IMG/VR virus record: IMGVR_UViG_3300032214_000369
Span: 1 to 33,936 of that record
Direction: 5' to 3' (one strand)
Length of the DNA: 33,936 bases
Origin: a virus
Shown piece after piece: positions 21,568-27,457 of the stretch. The notes below the pieces were generated by a model. It searched no databases. It was not told where the DNA came from and saw only the letters and a list, made by a program, of their open reading frames with translations. The position numbers were made by a program, and so were the translations under genes. Positions within the stretch are counted from its first letter, which is position 1. The number at the start of each line of letters is the position of its first letter.

Positions 21568-22313
21568 ATGTCATCACCGCCCGCCGCCGGGTCATGGCCG
21601 TCGGGTGTTCCCATGGAAATCGGGCCAACCCGAACGCGCTGGCCGCCGCGCTTTTGTTCCGCGAACAGTTCCGCCCCGACGAGGTCATCCACCTCGGGGA
21701 CGCCTACGACCTGGCATCGCTGCGGGCCGGGGCGCTGGCCAACCCGGACGACTCCGACCATGCCGATGACTACCTCGACGACATCGACAAGGGCCGGGAG
21801 TTCCTCGACGCACTCCGTCCCACCGTCTTCATCGTCGGCAACCACGACCTCCGGGCGCTCCGGTACACCCACCACCACAACACCGTGGTCCGCGGATTCG
21901 CCCAGGCCATCTGGGAGAAAATGGTCGAGCCCATCGAGCGGCACTGCCGGGTCTTCATTCGGCACCACGACGTCCTCCCGCGGTCGTGGTACACCCTGGG
22001 CGGCTACAAGTGGGGCCACGGGCTGCTGTTCGGTGAGAACTTCCTCCGGGACACCGCCGAGTGCTGGGGCAACACCGTCGTCGCTCACGCCCACCGGGCC
22101 GGGATCGCCACCGGCCGACGGGACGGAAACCCGACCTGCCTTTCGCCGGGGACGTTGGCCGATGCTGCCGCGATGGACTACGCCCTGCGCCGCCGCGGGA
22201 CGCTCGCGTGGTCTCACGGGATCGTGTTCGGGGAGTTCACCGAGACCAGCGCCCAACTTTACCTTCACCAATGGCCGCAGGGGGAAACAGCATGGAATCT
22301 GCCGAGCTTCTAA
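21564..22313 (+). CDS. calcineurin-like metallophosphatase
   Basis: The product has 249 residues. The GTG at 21564 is chosen for the GTGA overlap; ATG 21594 is an alternative. Metal-binding motifs in order: residues 13-17 VGCSH, in the place of the usual D-x-H and with Cys15 where Asp is expected; GDAYD at 45-49; GNHD at 92-95; and later His residues in HHHNTVVR and VVAHAHRAGIATG. The family hydrolyses phosphodiesters or monoesters using two metals. The Cys for Asp change affects one metal site, though I recall related phage proteins with GCxHG, so it may be a subfamily feature. Possible substrates are DNA ends, nucleotides or second messengers. Confidence 0.75.
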   Translation: MNVITARRRVMAVGCSHGNRANPNALAAALLFREQFRPDEVIHLGDAYDLASLRAGALANPDDSDHADDYLDDIDKGREFLDALRPTVFIVGNHDLRALRYTHHHNTVVRGFAQAIWEKMVEPIERHCRVFIRHHDVLPRSWYTLGGYKWGHGLLFGENFLRDTAECWGNTVVAHAHRAGIATGRRDGNPTCLSPGTLADAAAMDYALRRRGTLAWSHGIVFGEFTETSAQLYLHQWPQGETAWNLPSF

Positions 22314-22537
22314 GACGGATCCGTGACGAGATCCAACGCAAGATCGAGATCCCAACCGCCGAGTGGAAAACCTCCCGGCAATGGATGGCCGAGTGGGGAC
22401 TTCAGCAAAGCCAAACCAACCGCATCTTGAACCAGGGCGTCGAGGTCGGTCTCATGGAGACCAAGAGCTTCCGCATCCCGTGCCCGACACGCGGGTCCTA
22501 CCCGGTCCCGCATTACCGCCAGAAAAAGACCCCATGA
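22292..22537 (+). CDS. small winged-helix DNA-binding protein
   Basis: The product has 81 residues. The start at ATG 22292 has a GGGGGA run eight bases before it, better than the ATG at 22271. It overlaps the end of the phosphatase gene by 22 bases. The sequence EWKTSRQWMAEWGLQQSQTNRILNQGVEVGLMETKSFRIP is a helix-turn-helix with a following beta wing (Met-Glu-Thr-Lys-Ser-Phe-Arg). It resembles small phage regulators. The target site is unknown. Confidence 0.6.
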   Translation: MESAELLRRIRDEIQRKIEIPTAEWKTSRQWMAEWGLQQSQTNRILNQGVEVGLMETKSFRIPCPTRGSYPVPHYRQKKTP

Positions 22538-22716
22538 AATACCAAAGCCGCCACAATCCCGCGGTGATCGTCGAAGTCATCGCCGAGGCTGAACTCCGCA
22601 TCGGTGAGACCAAGCGCCAGGCCGTCGTCTACACCCGCAACGGCCGCGCCTACGTGCGCCCCAAAGCCGAGTTCCACGACAAGTTTTCGCTGGCAGTCTC
22701 GACCGAGTCGAAGTAA
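22534..22716 (+). CDS. small hypothetical protein, beta-rich
   Basis: The frame encodes 60 residues and overlaps the previous gene by ATGA. It reads MKYQSRHNPAVIVEVIAEAELRIGETKRQAVVYTRNGRAYVRPKAEFHDKFSLAV. A five-strand small domain is plausible. No catalytic or Cys motif. The family is unrecognised. After its TAA there is a 50-base stretch with a short 5-bp hairpin (22729-22741) and no clear T tract. Confidence 0.55.
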   Translation: MKYQSRHNPAVIVEVIAEAELRIGETKRQAVVYTRNGRAYVRPKAEFHDKFSLAVSTESK

Positions 22717-22766
22717 CTGTGAGCAGTCGCCGCAAGGCGGCACGGGTGTAGCAGCCCAAAGCAGAC

Positions 22767-22889
22767 ATGAAACAGTCACAAGAACCTCCAATCCAGCCAA
22801 TGCCGGCGGGTTTCCCTGAAACGCAACGTTCAGGGCTGCACCCACTGCTACCCGGTGTTGGTTGGATTGGGGCTTCACTTGCCCCATGA
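22767..22889 (+). CDS. possible 40-residue coupled protein
   Basis: The frame starts at ATG 22767 and ends in TGA at 22887-22889, overlapping the replication gene start at 22886 (ATGA), the same coupling used elsewhere in the window. The peptide is Pro/Gln/Gly-rich (KQSQEPPIQPMPAGFPETQ...) and has no domain. It may simply provide translational coupling for the replication gene. No ribosome binding site is visible, and coding bias is poor, so the call is weak. Confidence 0.3.
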   Translation: MKQSQEPPIQPMPAGFPETQRSGLHPLLPGVGWIGASLAP

Positions 22890-23587
22890 GAATCAGATCC
22901 ATCAAACCCGAGTTCTGGGAGTCGGAAAGCCTAGGCAGAGTCTCGCGAGAGGCCCGCTTGCTTTTCATCGGACTCTTTTCGTGCTGCGACGACCAGGGAA
23001 GGGCTCGCGCATCCTCGCGACTACTCGCGAGTCGTCTCTACCCATACGACGACGACGCATTCAAGAAACTGCCGGCCTGGATTGCCGAACTCCAAAAGGA
23101 GGGGTGCATCCGCATCTACCAGGTCGATGGGGAGAGCTACCTCGACATCCCGAAATGGCTGAATCACCAGAAAATCGACAAACCATCGGCTTCAAAGCTT
23201 CCGCAATTCGACGAGTCTCGGGAGGATTCGAGAGGATTCGAGAAAGATTGCTCTGGAATGGGAACAGGGAACAGGGAACAGGGAGAGGAACAGGGAACAG
23301 GGAACAAGGAACCCGAGGTCGCTTCCGCTCCCCGCGCTCGATTCGTTCCTCCAACCCGCGAGGAGTTGAACCTCGAAGCTGCAAAGATCGGACTCCCAGG
23401 CACCGAGGTGGACAAGTTTGTGGCCTACTACGCCTCAAACGGATGGCGGGTCGGAAAGGTGCCAATGAAGTCATGGCCCCATGCGTTGGCGGGATGGGCC
23501 GCCAGATGGAAAGAGCGATCCCAGAGCCTGAGCTTCGGCCAGGACAACCGCTACGCCACCTCAACCCCTGACGACGCCGCATTCTGA
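22886..23587 (+). CDS. replication initiation protein (lambda O-like position)
   Basis: The product has 233 residues. Residues 1-95 are a winged-helix type domain (RSIKPEFWESESLGRVSREARLLFIGLFSCCDDQGRARASSRLLASRLYPYDD... then LQKEGCIRIYQVDGESYLDIPKWLNHQ), usual in phage replisome organisers. Residues about 110-145 are a low-complexity linker encoded by tandem repeats (GTGNREQG-type). The C-terminal domain (about 150-220, with DKFVAYYASNGWRVGKVPMKSWPHALAGWAARW) is typical for binding the helicase loader. The next gene is a DnaC-like loader, matching lambda O-P. It probably binds the origin, recruits the host helicase and fires replication. Confidence 0.75.
   Translation: MRIRSIKPEFWESESLGRVSREARLLFIGLFSCCDDQGRARASSRLLASRLYPYDDDAFKKLPAWIAELQKEGCIRIYQVDGESYLDIPKWLNHQKIDKPSASKLPQFDESREDSRGFEKDCSGMGTGNREQGEEQGTGNKEPEVASAPRARFVPPTREELNLEAAKIGLPGTEVDKFVAYYASNGWRVGKVPMKSWPHALAGWAARWKERSQSLSFGQDNRYATSTPDDAAF
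23223..23312 (+). repeat. tandem repeats in the replication gene, candidate origin iterons
   Basis: AGGATTCGAG occurs twice in tandem (23223-23232, 23233-23242). It is followed by the heptamer GGAACAG at 23261, 23268 and 23275, a 5-base GGAGA break, two more exact copies at 23287 and 23294, then GGAACAA at 23301 and a partial GGAAC at 23308. The repeats are at DNA level on a 7-base period, which does not fit the codon period, so the DNA itself may be selected. In lambda the origin lies as iterons inside the O gene. The alternative is a low-complexity linker that grew by slippage. Confidence 0.65.
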
Positions 23588-23589
23588 CC

Positions 23590-24342
23590 ATGGACACCAT
23601 CGACGAATTGGAACGGGTGCCGTCCAAGTGCCCGGCTTGCCTTAAAGACTTCCAGGCCGCCGTCATGCGGTCGCCGTTCAACCCGGGCAAGGTGTTGTTC
23701 CAGGCACGTTACTGCGACCCATGCATTATCTCGAAGCGGGCGCACGAACAGGAACGCGAGTGGGACCAGGAACAAGCCGAACGCCAAAGGGCTCGCCGTG
23801 AAGCCTGGGAGGCGCTCTGCCCGTTCGAGTTTCGCTGCACAACTGAAGGTGGCCGAACCCAGACCCAACGCCTCCTGGGCGAGTTTCCGATCCTCCAACA
23901 GGTCATCGACCACGACCTGACCGTCCACGGGCTCATCGTCCGCGGAAAGTCAGGGTCGGGAAAGACTCGGGCGACGTGGCGACTTTTGCGCCGGTCGTTC
24001 GACGCCGGCAAACGAATCCGGGCCCTTGCGTCCGGGGAGTTCGACCGGGAAGCCAGGGACGCGGGTGGCAAGTTCACCCTGACCGAGTTCGTGGACCGCC
24101 TCATCGAGGCCGACGTGCTTTTCATCGACGACCTGGGCAAAGCGCCGTGGACCCCGGCCACCGTGGGCATCTGGTTTGACGTTCTGGATGGACGCTACCG
24201 CCACGGCCGCCCCATTGTAGTCACAACCAACCTCGACGGGGTTGCCCTCGTCAAACAGCTTCGGATCGGACCCGATATCGGGGAGCCGATGCTCCGCAGA
24301 ATGAGAGAAACCACCCGACAGATCGTTATCAAGACCCCATGA
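23590..24342 (+). CDS. DnaC/IstB-like helicase loader ATPase
   Basis: The product has 250 residues. An N-terminal zinc motif has Cys14-x2-Cys17 and Cys42-x2-Cys45, followed by a Gln/Glu/Arg helix (residues 50-75). The AAA+ core has Walker A at 119-126 (GKSGSGKT), Walker B at 176-181 (VLFIDD, followed by LGKAPW) and a sensor motif TTN at 212-214, and a likely arginine finger among RRMRE (236-240). This order is that of phage and bacterial DnaC-type loaders, which open the replicative helicase on DNA. It directly follows the initiator gene. No own primase or helicase is visible in the window, so a host DnaB is the expected partner. Confidence 0.88.
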   Translation: MDTIDELERVPSKCPACLKDFQAAVMRSPFNPGKVLFQARYCDPCIISKRAHEQEREWDQEQAERQRARREAWEALCPFEFRCTTEGGRTQTQRLLGEFPILQQVIDHDLTVHGLIVRGKSGSGKTRATWRLLRRSFDAGKRIRALASGEFDREARDAGGKFTLTEFVDRLIEADVLFIDDLGKAPWTPATVGIWFDVLDGRYRHGRPIVVTTNLDGVALVKQLRIGPDIGEPMLRRMRETTRQIVIKTP

Positions 24343-24638
24343 TTATCGCAAAAATCGACGTCACCAAGCTCGACAAGGGCCACTTTTTCAAGGGCCAAAA
24401 GGGCATCTACGCAGACCTCATATTGATTCCCAACAAGGACGGGGTGGACCAATACGGCAACGACGGGTTCGTCTCCCAGGGCGTCTCGAAGGAAGCCCGG
24501 GAAAAGGGCACCAAGGGGGCAATCGTGGGGAACTACAAGAAGATCAACCGAGGAGGGGACGCGCCCGCGCCTCAAAAGGCCAAGCCCGAGACCAAGCCCG
24601 ACCCGAGCCTCGATCCCGACGACGATGTTCCGTTCTGA
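24339..24638 (+). CDS. small protein with SSB-type acidic C-terminal tip
   Basis: The product has 99 residues and overlaps the loader by ATGA. The first 70 residues (IIAKIDVTKLDKGHFFKGQKGIYADLILIPNKDGVDQYGNDGFVSQGVSKEARE...) form a compact strand-rich domain. A Pro/Lys/Ala/Glu linker follows, and the end is DPDDDVPF. That acidic tip matches the conserved C-terminus of SSB (DDDxPF), which binds many host repair and replication proteins. The domain is shorter than a standard OB-fold SSB, but I recall a broad phage family of this shape. It probably binds ssDNA or acts as a hub during replication. Confidence 0.7.
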   Translation: MIIAKIDVTKLDKGHFFKGQKGIYADLILIPNKDGVDQYGNDGFVSQGVSKEAREKGTKGAIVGNYKKINRGGDAPAPQKAKPETKPDPSLDPDDDVPF

Positions 24639-24641
24639 CCT

Positions 24642-25175
24642 ATGAGCCGCCGACAAGCCTACCTCTGCCGGAAGGTTCAGCCCGGGGAGATCAAACCCAT
24701 GGACGCCGACGCCATGCGGACGCTGTCCCAGGCCGACGACCTGGTCGCCTACGGCATCCGCCGAGGGCTCCTATCCTACCCGGTCGGCACCCAGTTTGAC
24801 CAGGAGGGGCGACCGATCCCGAAACTGTTTGCCCCTGAACAATCCTATTCCAAACCCATCGAGGCCTACCCATGCCTCCGGGCGTACCTGATGCACGATA
24901 ACGGGTCCACCCACGTCCAGGTCGCCAAGGCCATCAAGGCGTCCACGGCCAAGATCGGGGACATCATCGCCCACGGACGCGAAATCTACCGCCGCCAGGC
25001 AGTCGAGCTTGCCCGGGAGGGTCAAGAGACTGTCTCGCAATCAAAACGCGCAGGAAGGCCAGCCAAAGCGCAGGGCGTGGCCACCAAGGACAGCCACCTC
25101 CCCCCGGGTGGGAACCCTCCGGCCAAAAACCTGTCACGCAGGGGCCAAAGCAGACCGAGGAGCCCGCGAGCGTAA
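24642..25175 (+). CDS. hypothetical protein with basic disordered tail
   Basis: The product has 177 residues. The N-terminal 140 residues hold YLCRKVQPGEIKPMDADAMRTLSQADDLVAYGIRRGLL and a helix pair PCLRAYLMHDNGSTHVQVAKAIKASTAKIGDIIAHGREIYR, of helix-turn-helix spacing. The last 45 residues are Lys/Arg/Pro/Ser-rich (SKRAGRPAKAQG... RRGQSRPRSPRA), probably disordered and DNA binding. The GRPAK motif could bind AT-rich DNA. It lies between the SSB-tail protein and a small gene before the terminase. I do not recognise the family. Confidence 0.55.
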   Translation: MSRRQAYLCRKVQPGEIKPMDADAMRTLSQADDLVAYGIRRGLLSYPVGTQFDQEGRPIPKLFAPEQSYSKPIEAYPCLRAYLMHDNGSTHVQVAKAIKASTAKIGDIIAHGREIYRRQAVELAREGQETVSQSKRAGRPAKAQGVATKDSHLPPGGNPPAKNLSRRGQSRPRSPRA

Positions 25176-25185
25176 CCTTCCACCC

Positions 25186-25196
25186 GTTTAGTAAAC
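25186..25196. promoter_or_regulatory. 11-base palindrome GTTTAGTAAAC in intergenic gap
   Basis: GTTTA, G, TAAAC is an exact inverted repeat, placed in a 29-base gap between the 177-residue protein and the gene at 25205. It is AT-rich in a GC-rich genome and 9 bases before the next ATG. It could be an operator or a binding site for packaging or replication proteins. It is short, so chance is possible. Confidence 0.3.
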
Positions 25197-25204
25197 CCCA
25201 AGCC

Positions 25205-25429
25205 ATGCCCCTGACCACCTCCGCCTATTACGTCTCCCTCAACTACGGGCACCACCTCATCAAGTGGGCCATTGGCCGGATCCGGGCCGGCACCATGACC
25301 CCGGAACAGTTCGCCGAAAGCCAGACCATGGACGCCCACCCGCGGGATCCCAGGCGGGCCACCATCGCCCGGGGCCTCCGGGAGATCATGGCCGAAAAGC
25401 CGGAAAACTTACCGGACACCCTCCGATGA
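25205..25429 (+). CDS. small hypothetical protein before the terminase
   Basis: The product has 74 residues: MPLTTSAYYVSLNYGHHLIKWAIGRIRAGTMTPEQFAESQTMDAHPRDPRRATIARGLREIMAEKPENLP. It is helical with a His-His-x-x-Lys segment. The end overlaps the ATG of the small terminase gene (ATGA). It might be a regulator or a packaging accessory. The family is unknown to me. Confidence 0.5.
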   Translation: MPLTTSAYYVSLNYGHHLIKWAIGRIRAGTMTPEQFAESQTMDAHPRDPRRATIARGLREIMAEKPENLPDTLR

Positions 25430-26040
25430 CCCAGGCCGACTACGCGAGGGCCACCGGGCTCACAAAGGGGAGGGTCTCCCAGTTGGTGAAAGCCGGGATG
25501 CCGCTGTCGTCCCGGGAAGCCGCGGACAAGTGGCGCGGCATGAGCGCCAAGGCCAGGCCAACCCCAGGAGCCAAGGGCAAGCCGGCCGCCCCGGTGGATC
25601 CGGGACCGTACCGTCCGCCCGAGGCCCAGGCCCCGACGGATCCCGCGGCCGTGTCCGCCGACACTCCGCAGGGGGCCTACGAACGCCAACGGCAAATCGA
25701 GAGGGCCGCCTACGCCTTGGCCGTCCGGGCGCTCAAAGCCGGGCAGCCCGATGCCGGCCGCCTTGTTTCGATCCACGCCCAGGCCGCCAGGAACTTGTCC
25801 GCCGCCCGGGAGGAAGTACTTGCCCTGTCCGAGAAAGAGCGGCACCTCGTCTCCGGGGACTGGGTACGAAAGGCCATGACCGAACACGACGGAGCGGTCG
25901 CCACGTTGCTCCGCGCCATGCCGAAGCAACTCGCCGGACGGATCGCCCCTCACGACCCAGAACACGCCGAGAAAGAACTGGACCGCTGGGTCCAGGAAGT
26001 CGCCCTCGCGACCTTGCAGCAAACCGACCCTTGGAAATGA
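25426..26040 (+). CDS. terminase small subunit (Nu1-like)
   Basis: The product has 204 residues. Residues 3-27 (QADYARATGLTKGRVSQLVKAGMPL) are a helix-turn-helix of the Nu1 type, which binds cos-type DNA sites. A Pro/Ala/Gly linker (about 40-80) follows, then a helical domain QRQIERAAYALAVRALKAGQPDAGRLVSIHAQAARNLSAAREEV for self-assembly and large-subunit binding. The large subunit is 1.4 kb further on, separated by the ParB-like and glycosyltransferase genes. That spacing is unusual because the two subunits are usually adjacent. The GpA-type large subunit supports cos packaging, but I could not locate a cos site. Confidence 0.75.
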   Translation: MTQADYARATGLTKGRVSQLVKAGMPLSSREAADKWRGMSAKARPTPGAKGKPAAPVDPGPYRPPEAQAPTDPAAVSADTPQGAYERQRQIERAAYALAVRALKAGQPDAGRLVSIHAQAARNLSAAREEVLALSEKERHLVSGDWVRKAMTEHDGAVATLLRAMPKQLAGRIAPHDPEHAEKELDRWVQEVALATLQQTDPWK

Positions 26041-26675
26041 AGAACAAACCCGCCATCGAGATCGTCCCAATCGGGGCGCTCAAAGCCTACACCCACAACG
26101 CCCGGACCCATTCGCCCGACCAGGTCGCCCAGATCGCCGCCTCAATGGTCGAGTTCGGCTTCACCAACCCGGTCTTGATCGACAAGGACGAGACCATCAT
26201 CGCCGGCCACGGTCGGGTGGAGGCCGCCCGGTCGCTTGGCATGGAGGACGTCCCGTGCATCCGCCTCGAACACCTCACCCAGGACCAGGTGCGGGCCTAC
26301 TGCCTGGCCGACAACAAGTTGGCGCTCAATGCCGGGTGGAACGAGGACACCCTCGCCGCGGAACTCAAGGCGCTCGAGGCCGCCGGGTTCGACGTGAGCC
26401 TGACCGGGTTCAGTCCCGAGGAATTGGCCGAGATCATGGGAGAGCCAGCCGGGGACACCGACCCGGAGGAGCCCGCCCCGGAAGTAGAGTTCTCCGAGGA
26501 GTTGCTCCACGCTCACAACTACGTCGTGTTGTACTTTGACAACCCGCTGGACTGGCAGGTCGCCCAGGAAAAGTTCGGGCTCAAGGAGGTAAAGGACCTG
26601 ATCCCGAGGAAGGGGCAACCCACCGGCATCGGCCGGGTCATCCGCGGGTCCGACTGGCTCAACCGCATAGCATGA
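26037..26675 (+). CDS. ParB-like domain protein with extra C-terminal domain
   Basis: The product has 212 residues and overlaps the small terminase by ATGA. Residues 8-105 are a ParB/Srx-type domain: GALKAYTHNARTHSPDQVAQIAASMVEFGFTNPVLID, then IIAGHGRVEAARSLG with the GHGR signature (57-60), then VRAYCLADNKLALNAGWN. In phages this domain is often fused to a DNA methyltransferase; here no such domain exists. Instead residues about 165-212 (HNYVVLYFDNPLDWQVAQEKFGLKEV... GIGRVIRGSDWLNRI) form a compact domain I associate with phage ParB-type proteins beside glycosyltransferase-like genes. It may act with the next gene in DNA modification. It could instead be a nuclease or CTPase; this is not decidable here. 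Confidence 0.75.
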   Translation: MKNKPAIEIVPIGALKAYTHNARTHSPDQVAQIAASMVEFGFTNPVLIDKDETIIAGHGRVEAARSLGMEDVPCIRLEHLTQDQVRAYCLADNKLALNAGWNEDTLAAELKALEAAGFDVSLTGFSPEELAEIMGEPAGDTDPEEPAPEVEFSEELLHAHNYVVLYFDNPLDWQVAQEKFGLKEVKDLIPRKGQPTGIGRVIRGSDWLNRIA

Positions 26676-27457
26676 AAGACCCCACCGTTTCCGTCATCAT
26701 CCCGTCGTTTCGGCGGGCTCACCCGGATCGCCTACCCGGTCGGGACTACTTCCAGTCCGCCCGATACTGCGTCCCGGAATCCCAGGCGAAGGACTACGCC
26801 AACGTGGTCGGGTCGTCCCGGGTGTTGGCGATCCCAGACTCGGCCGACGGTAACATTGCCCGCAAACGAAACTGGATCCTCCGAAACATCCCACGGCCAT
26901 TGCTCATGATCGACGACGACGTGAGCGGGCTTTGCCATACCGAGGGGGTCTACAAGCGGGGCCGGTGGACGGGCAAGAGCGATCAAAAAATCATGCTGAC
27001 CCCGGAGGAAGCCGACGACCTGATCGTCCGCGGGTTCAACCTCGCCCACCAGTTCGGATGCGTTCTGTGGGGTCTCAACCTCAACGAGGACGGGCGCATC
27101 TACAAACAGTTTAAGCCGTTCTCGCTGTCCGCCCCGGTGTTGGGGCCGTTCACCGGGCACTTCGCCCACCGTTATCTCAATGACGAAAGGATGGGGTCGA
27201 AGGACGACTACGACTTCGCGCTCCAGGTGTTAAACCGCGAGCGAAAGATTCTCCGGCTCAATAAGTACGCCTACGTCTGCGAACACGGGGACAACGCGGG
27301 CGGGATCGTGTCGAGCCGGACCATCGAGTCCGAAACCAAGTTCTGCCGCGCCATCGAAAGGAAGTGGGGCCGCCACGTCATCCAATACCCGCTGCAACCA
27401 AAACGCATGGCCGATTTGCTCAATGCCCGGGTCGTCGTGCCGATTGGGGACGTGTAA
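26672..27457 (+). CDS. glycosyltransferase-like protein (TAGT/GREB-like), candidate DNA modification
   Basis: The product has 261 residues. It starts VSVIIPSFRRAHPDR, has a core NIARKRNWILRNIPRPLLMIDDDVSGL with DDD at 81-83 (the metal and sugar-nucleotide motif), and later GSKDDYDFALQVLNRERKILRLNKYAY (about 175-201) with the acidic KDDYD and the following basic strand. This matches the plan of glycosyltransferase-fold proteins, including those that Iyer, Burroughs and Aravind linked to TET/JBP dioxygenases and base hypermodification in phages. No dioxygenase is visible in this window. It overlaps the ParB-like gene (ATGA) and the large terminase (TAATG). Sugar or other group addition to phage DNA is the main hypothesis. 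Confidence 0.7.
   Translation: MKDPTVSVIIPSFRRAHPDRLPGRDYFQSARYCVPESQAKDYANVVGSSRVLAIPDSADGNIARKRNWILRNIPRPLLMIDDDVSGLCHTEGVYKRGRWTGKSDQKIMLTPEEADDLIVRGFNLAHQFGCVLWGLNLNEDGRIYKQFKPFSLSAPVLGPFTGHFAHRYLNDERMGSKDDYDFALQVLNRERKILRLNKYAYVCEHGDNAGGIVSSRTIESETKFCRAIERKWGRHVIQYPLQPKRMADLLNARVVVPIGDV

Noticed and set aside
21018-22355. Long minus-strand open frame of 445 codons
   Set aside because: It lies opposite the coupled + strand genes with clear metallophosphatase motifs. High third-position GC leaves complementary frames open. The translated text is low-complexity and has no domain.
22729-22741. Terminator after the gene ending at 22716
   Set aside because: The stem GCCGC/GCGGC is only 5 bp with a 3-base loop, and no T tract follows.
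23261-23312. CRISPR array
   Set aside because: Units are only 7 bases, in direct tandem without spacers, and lie within a coding gene.
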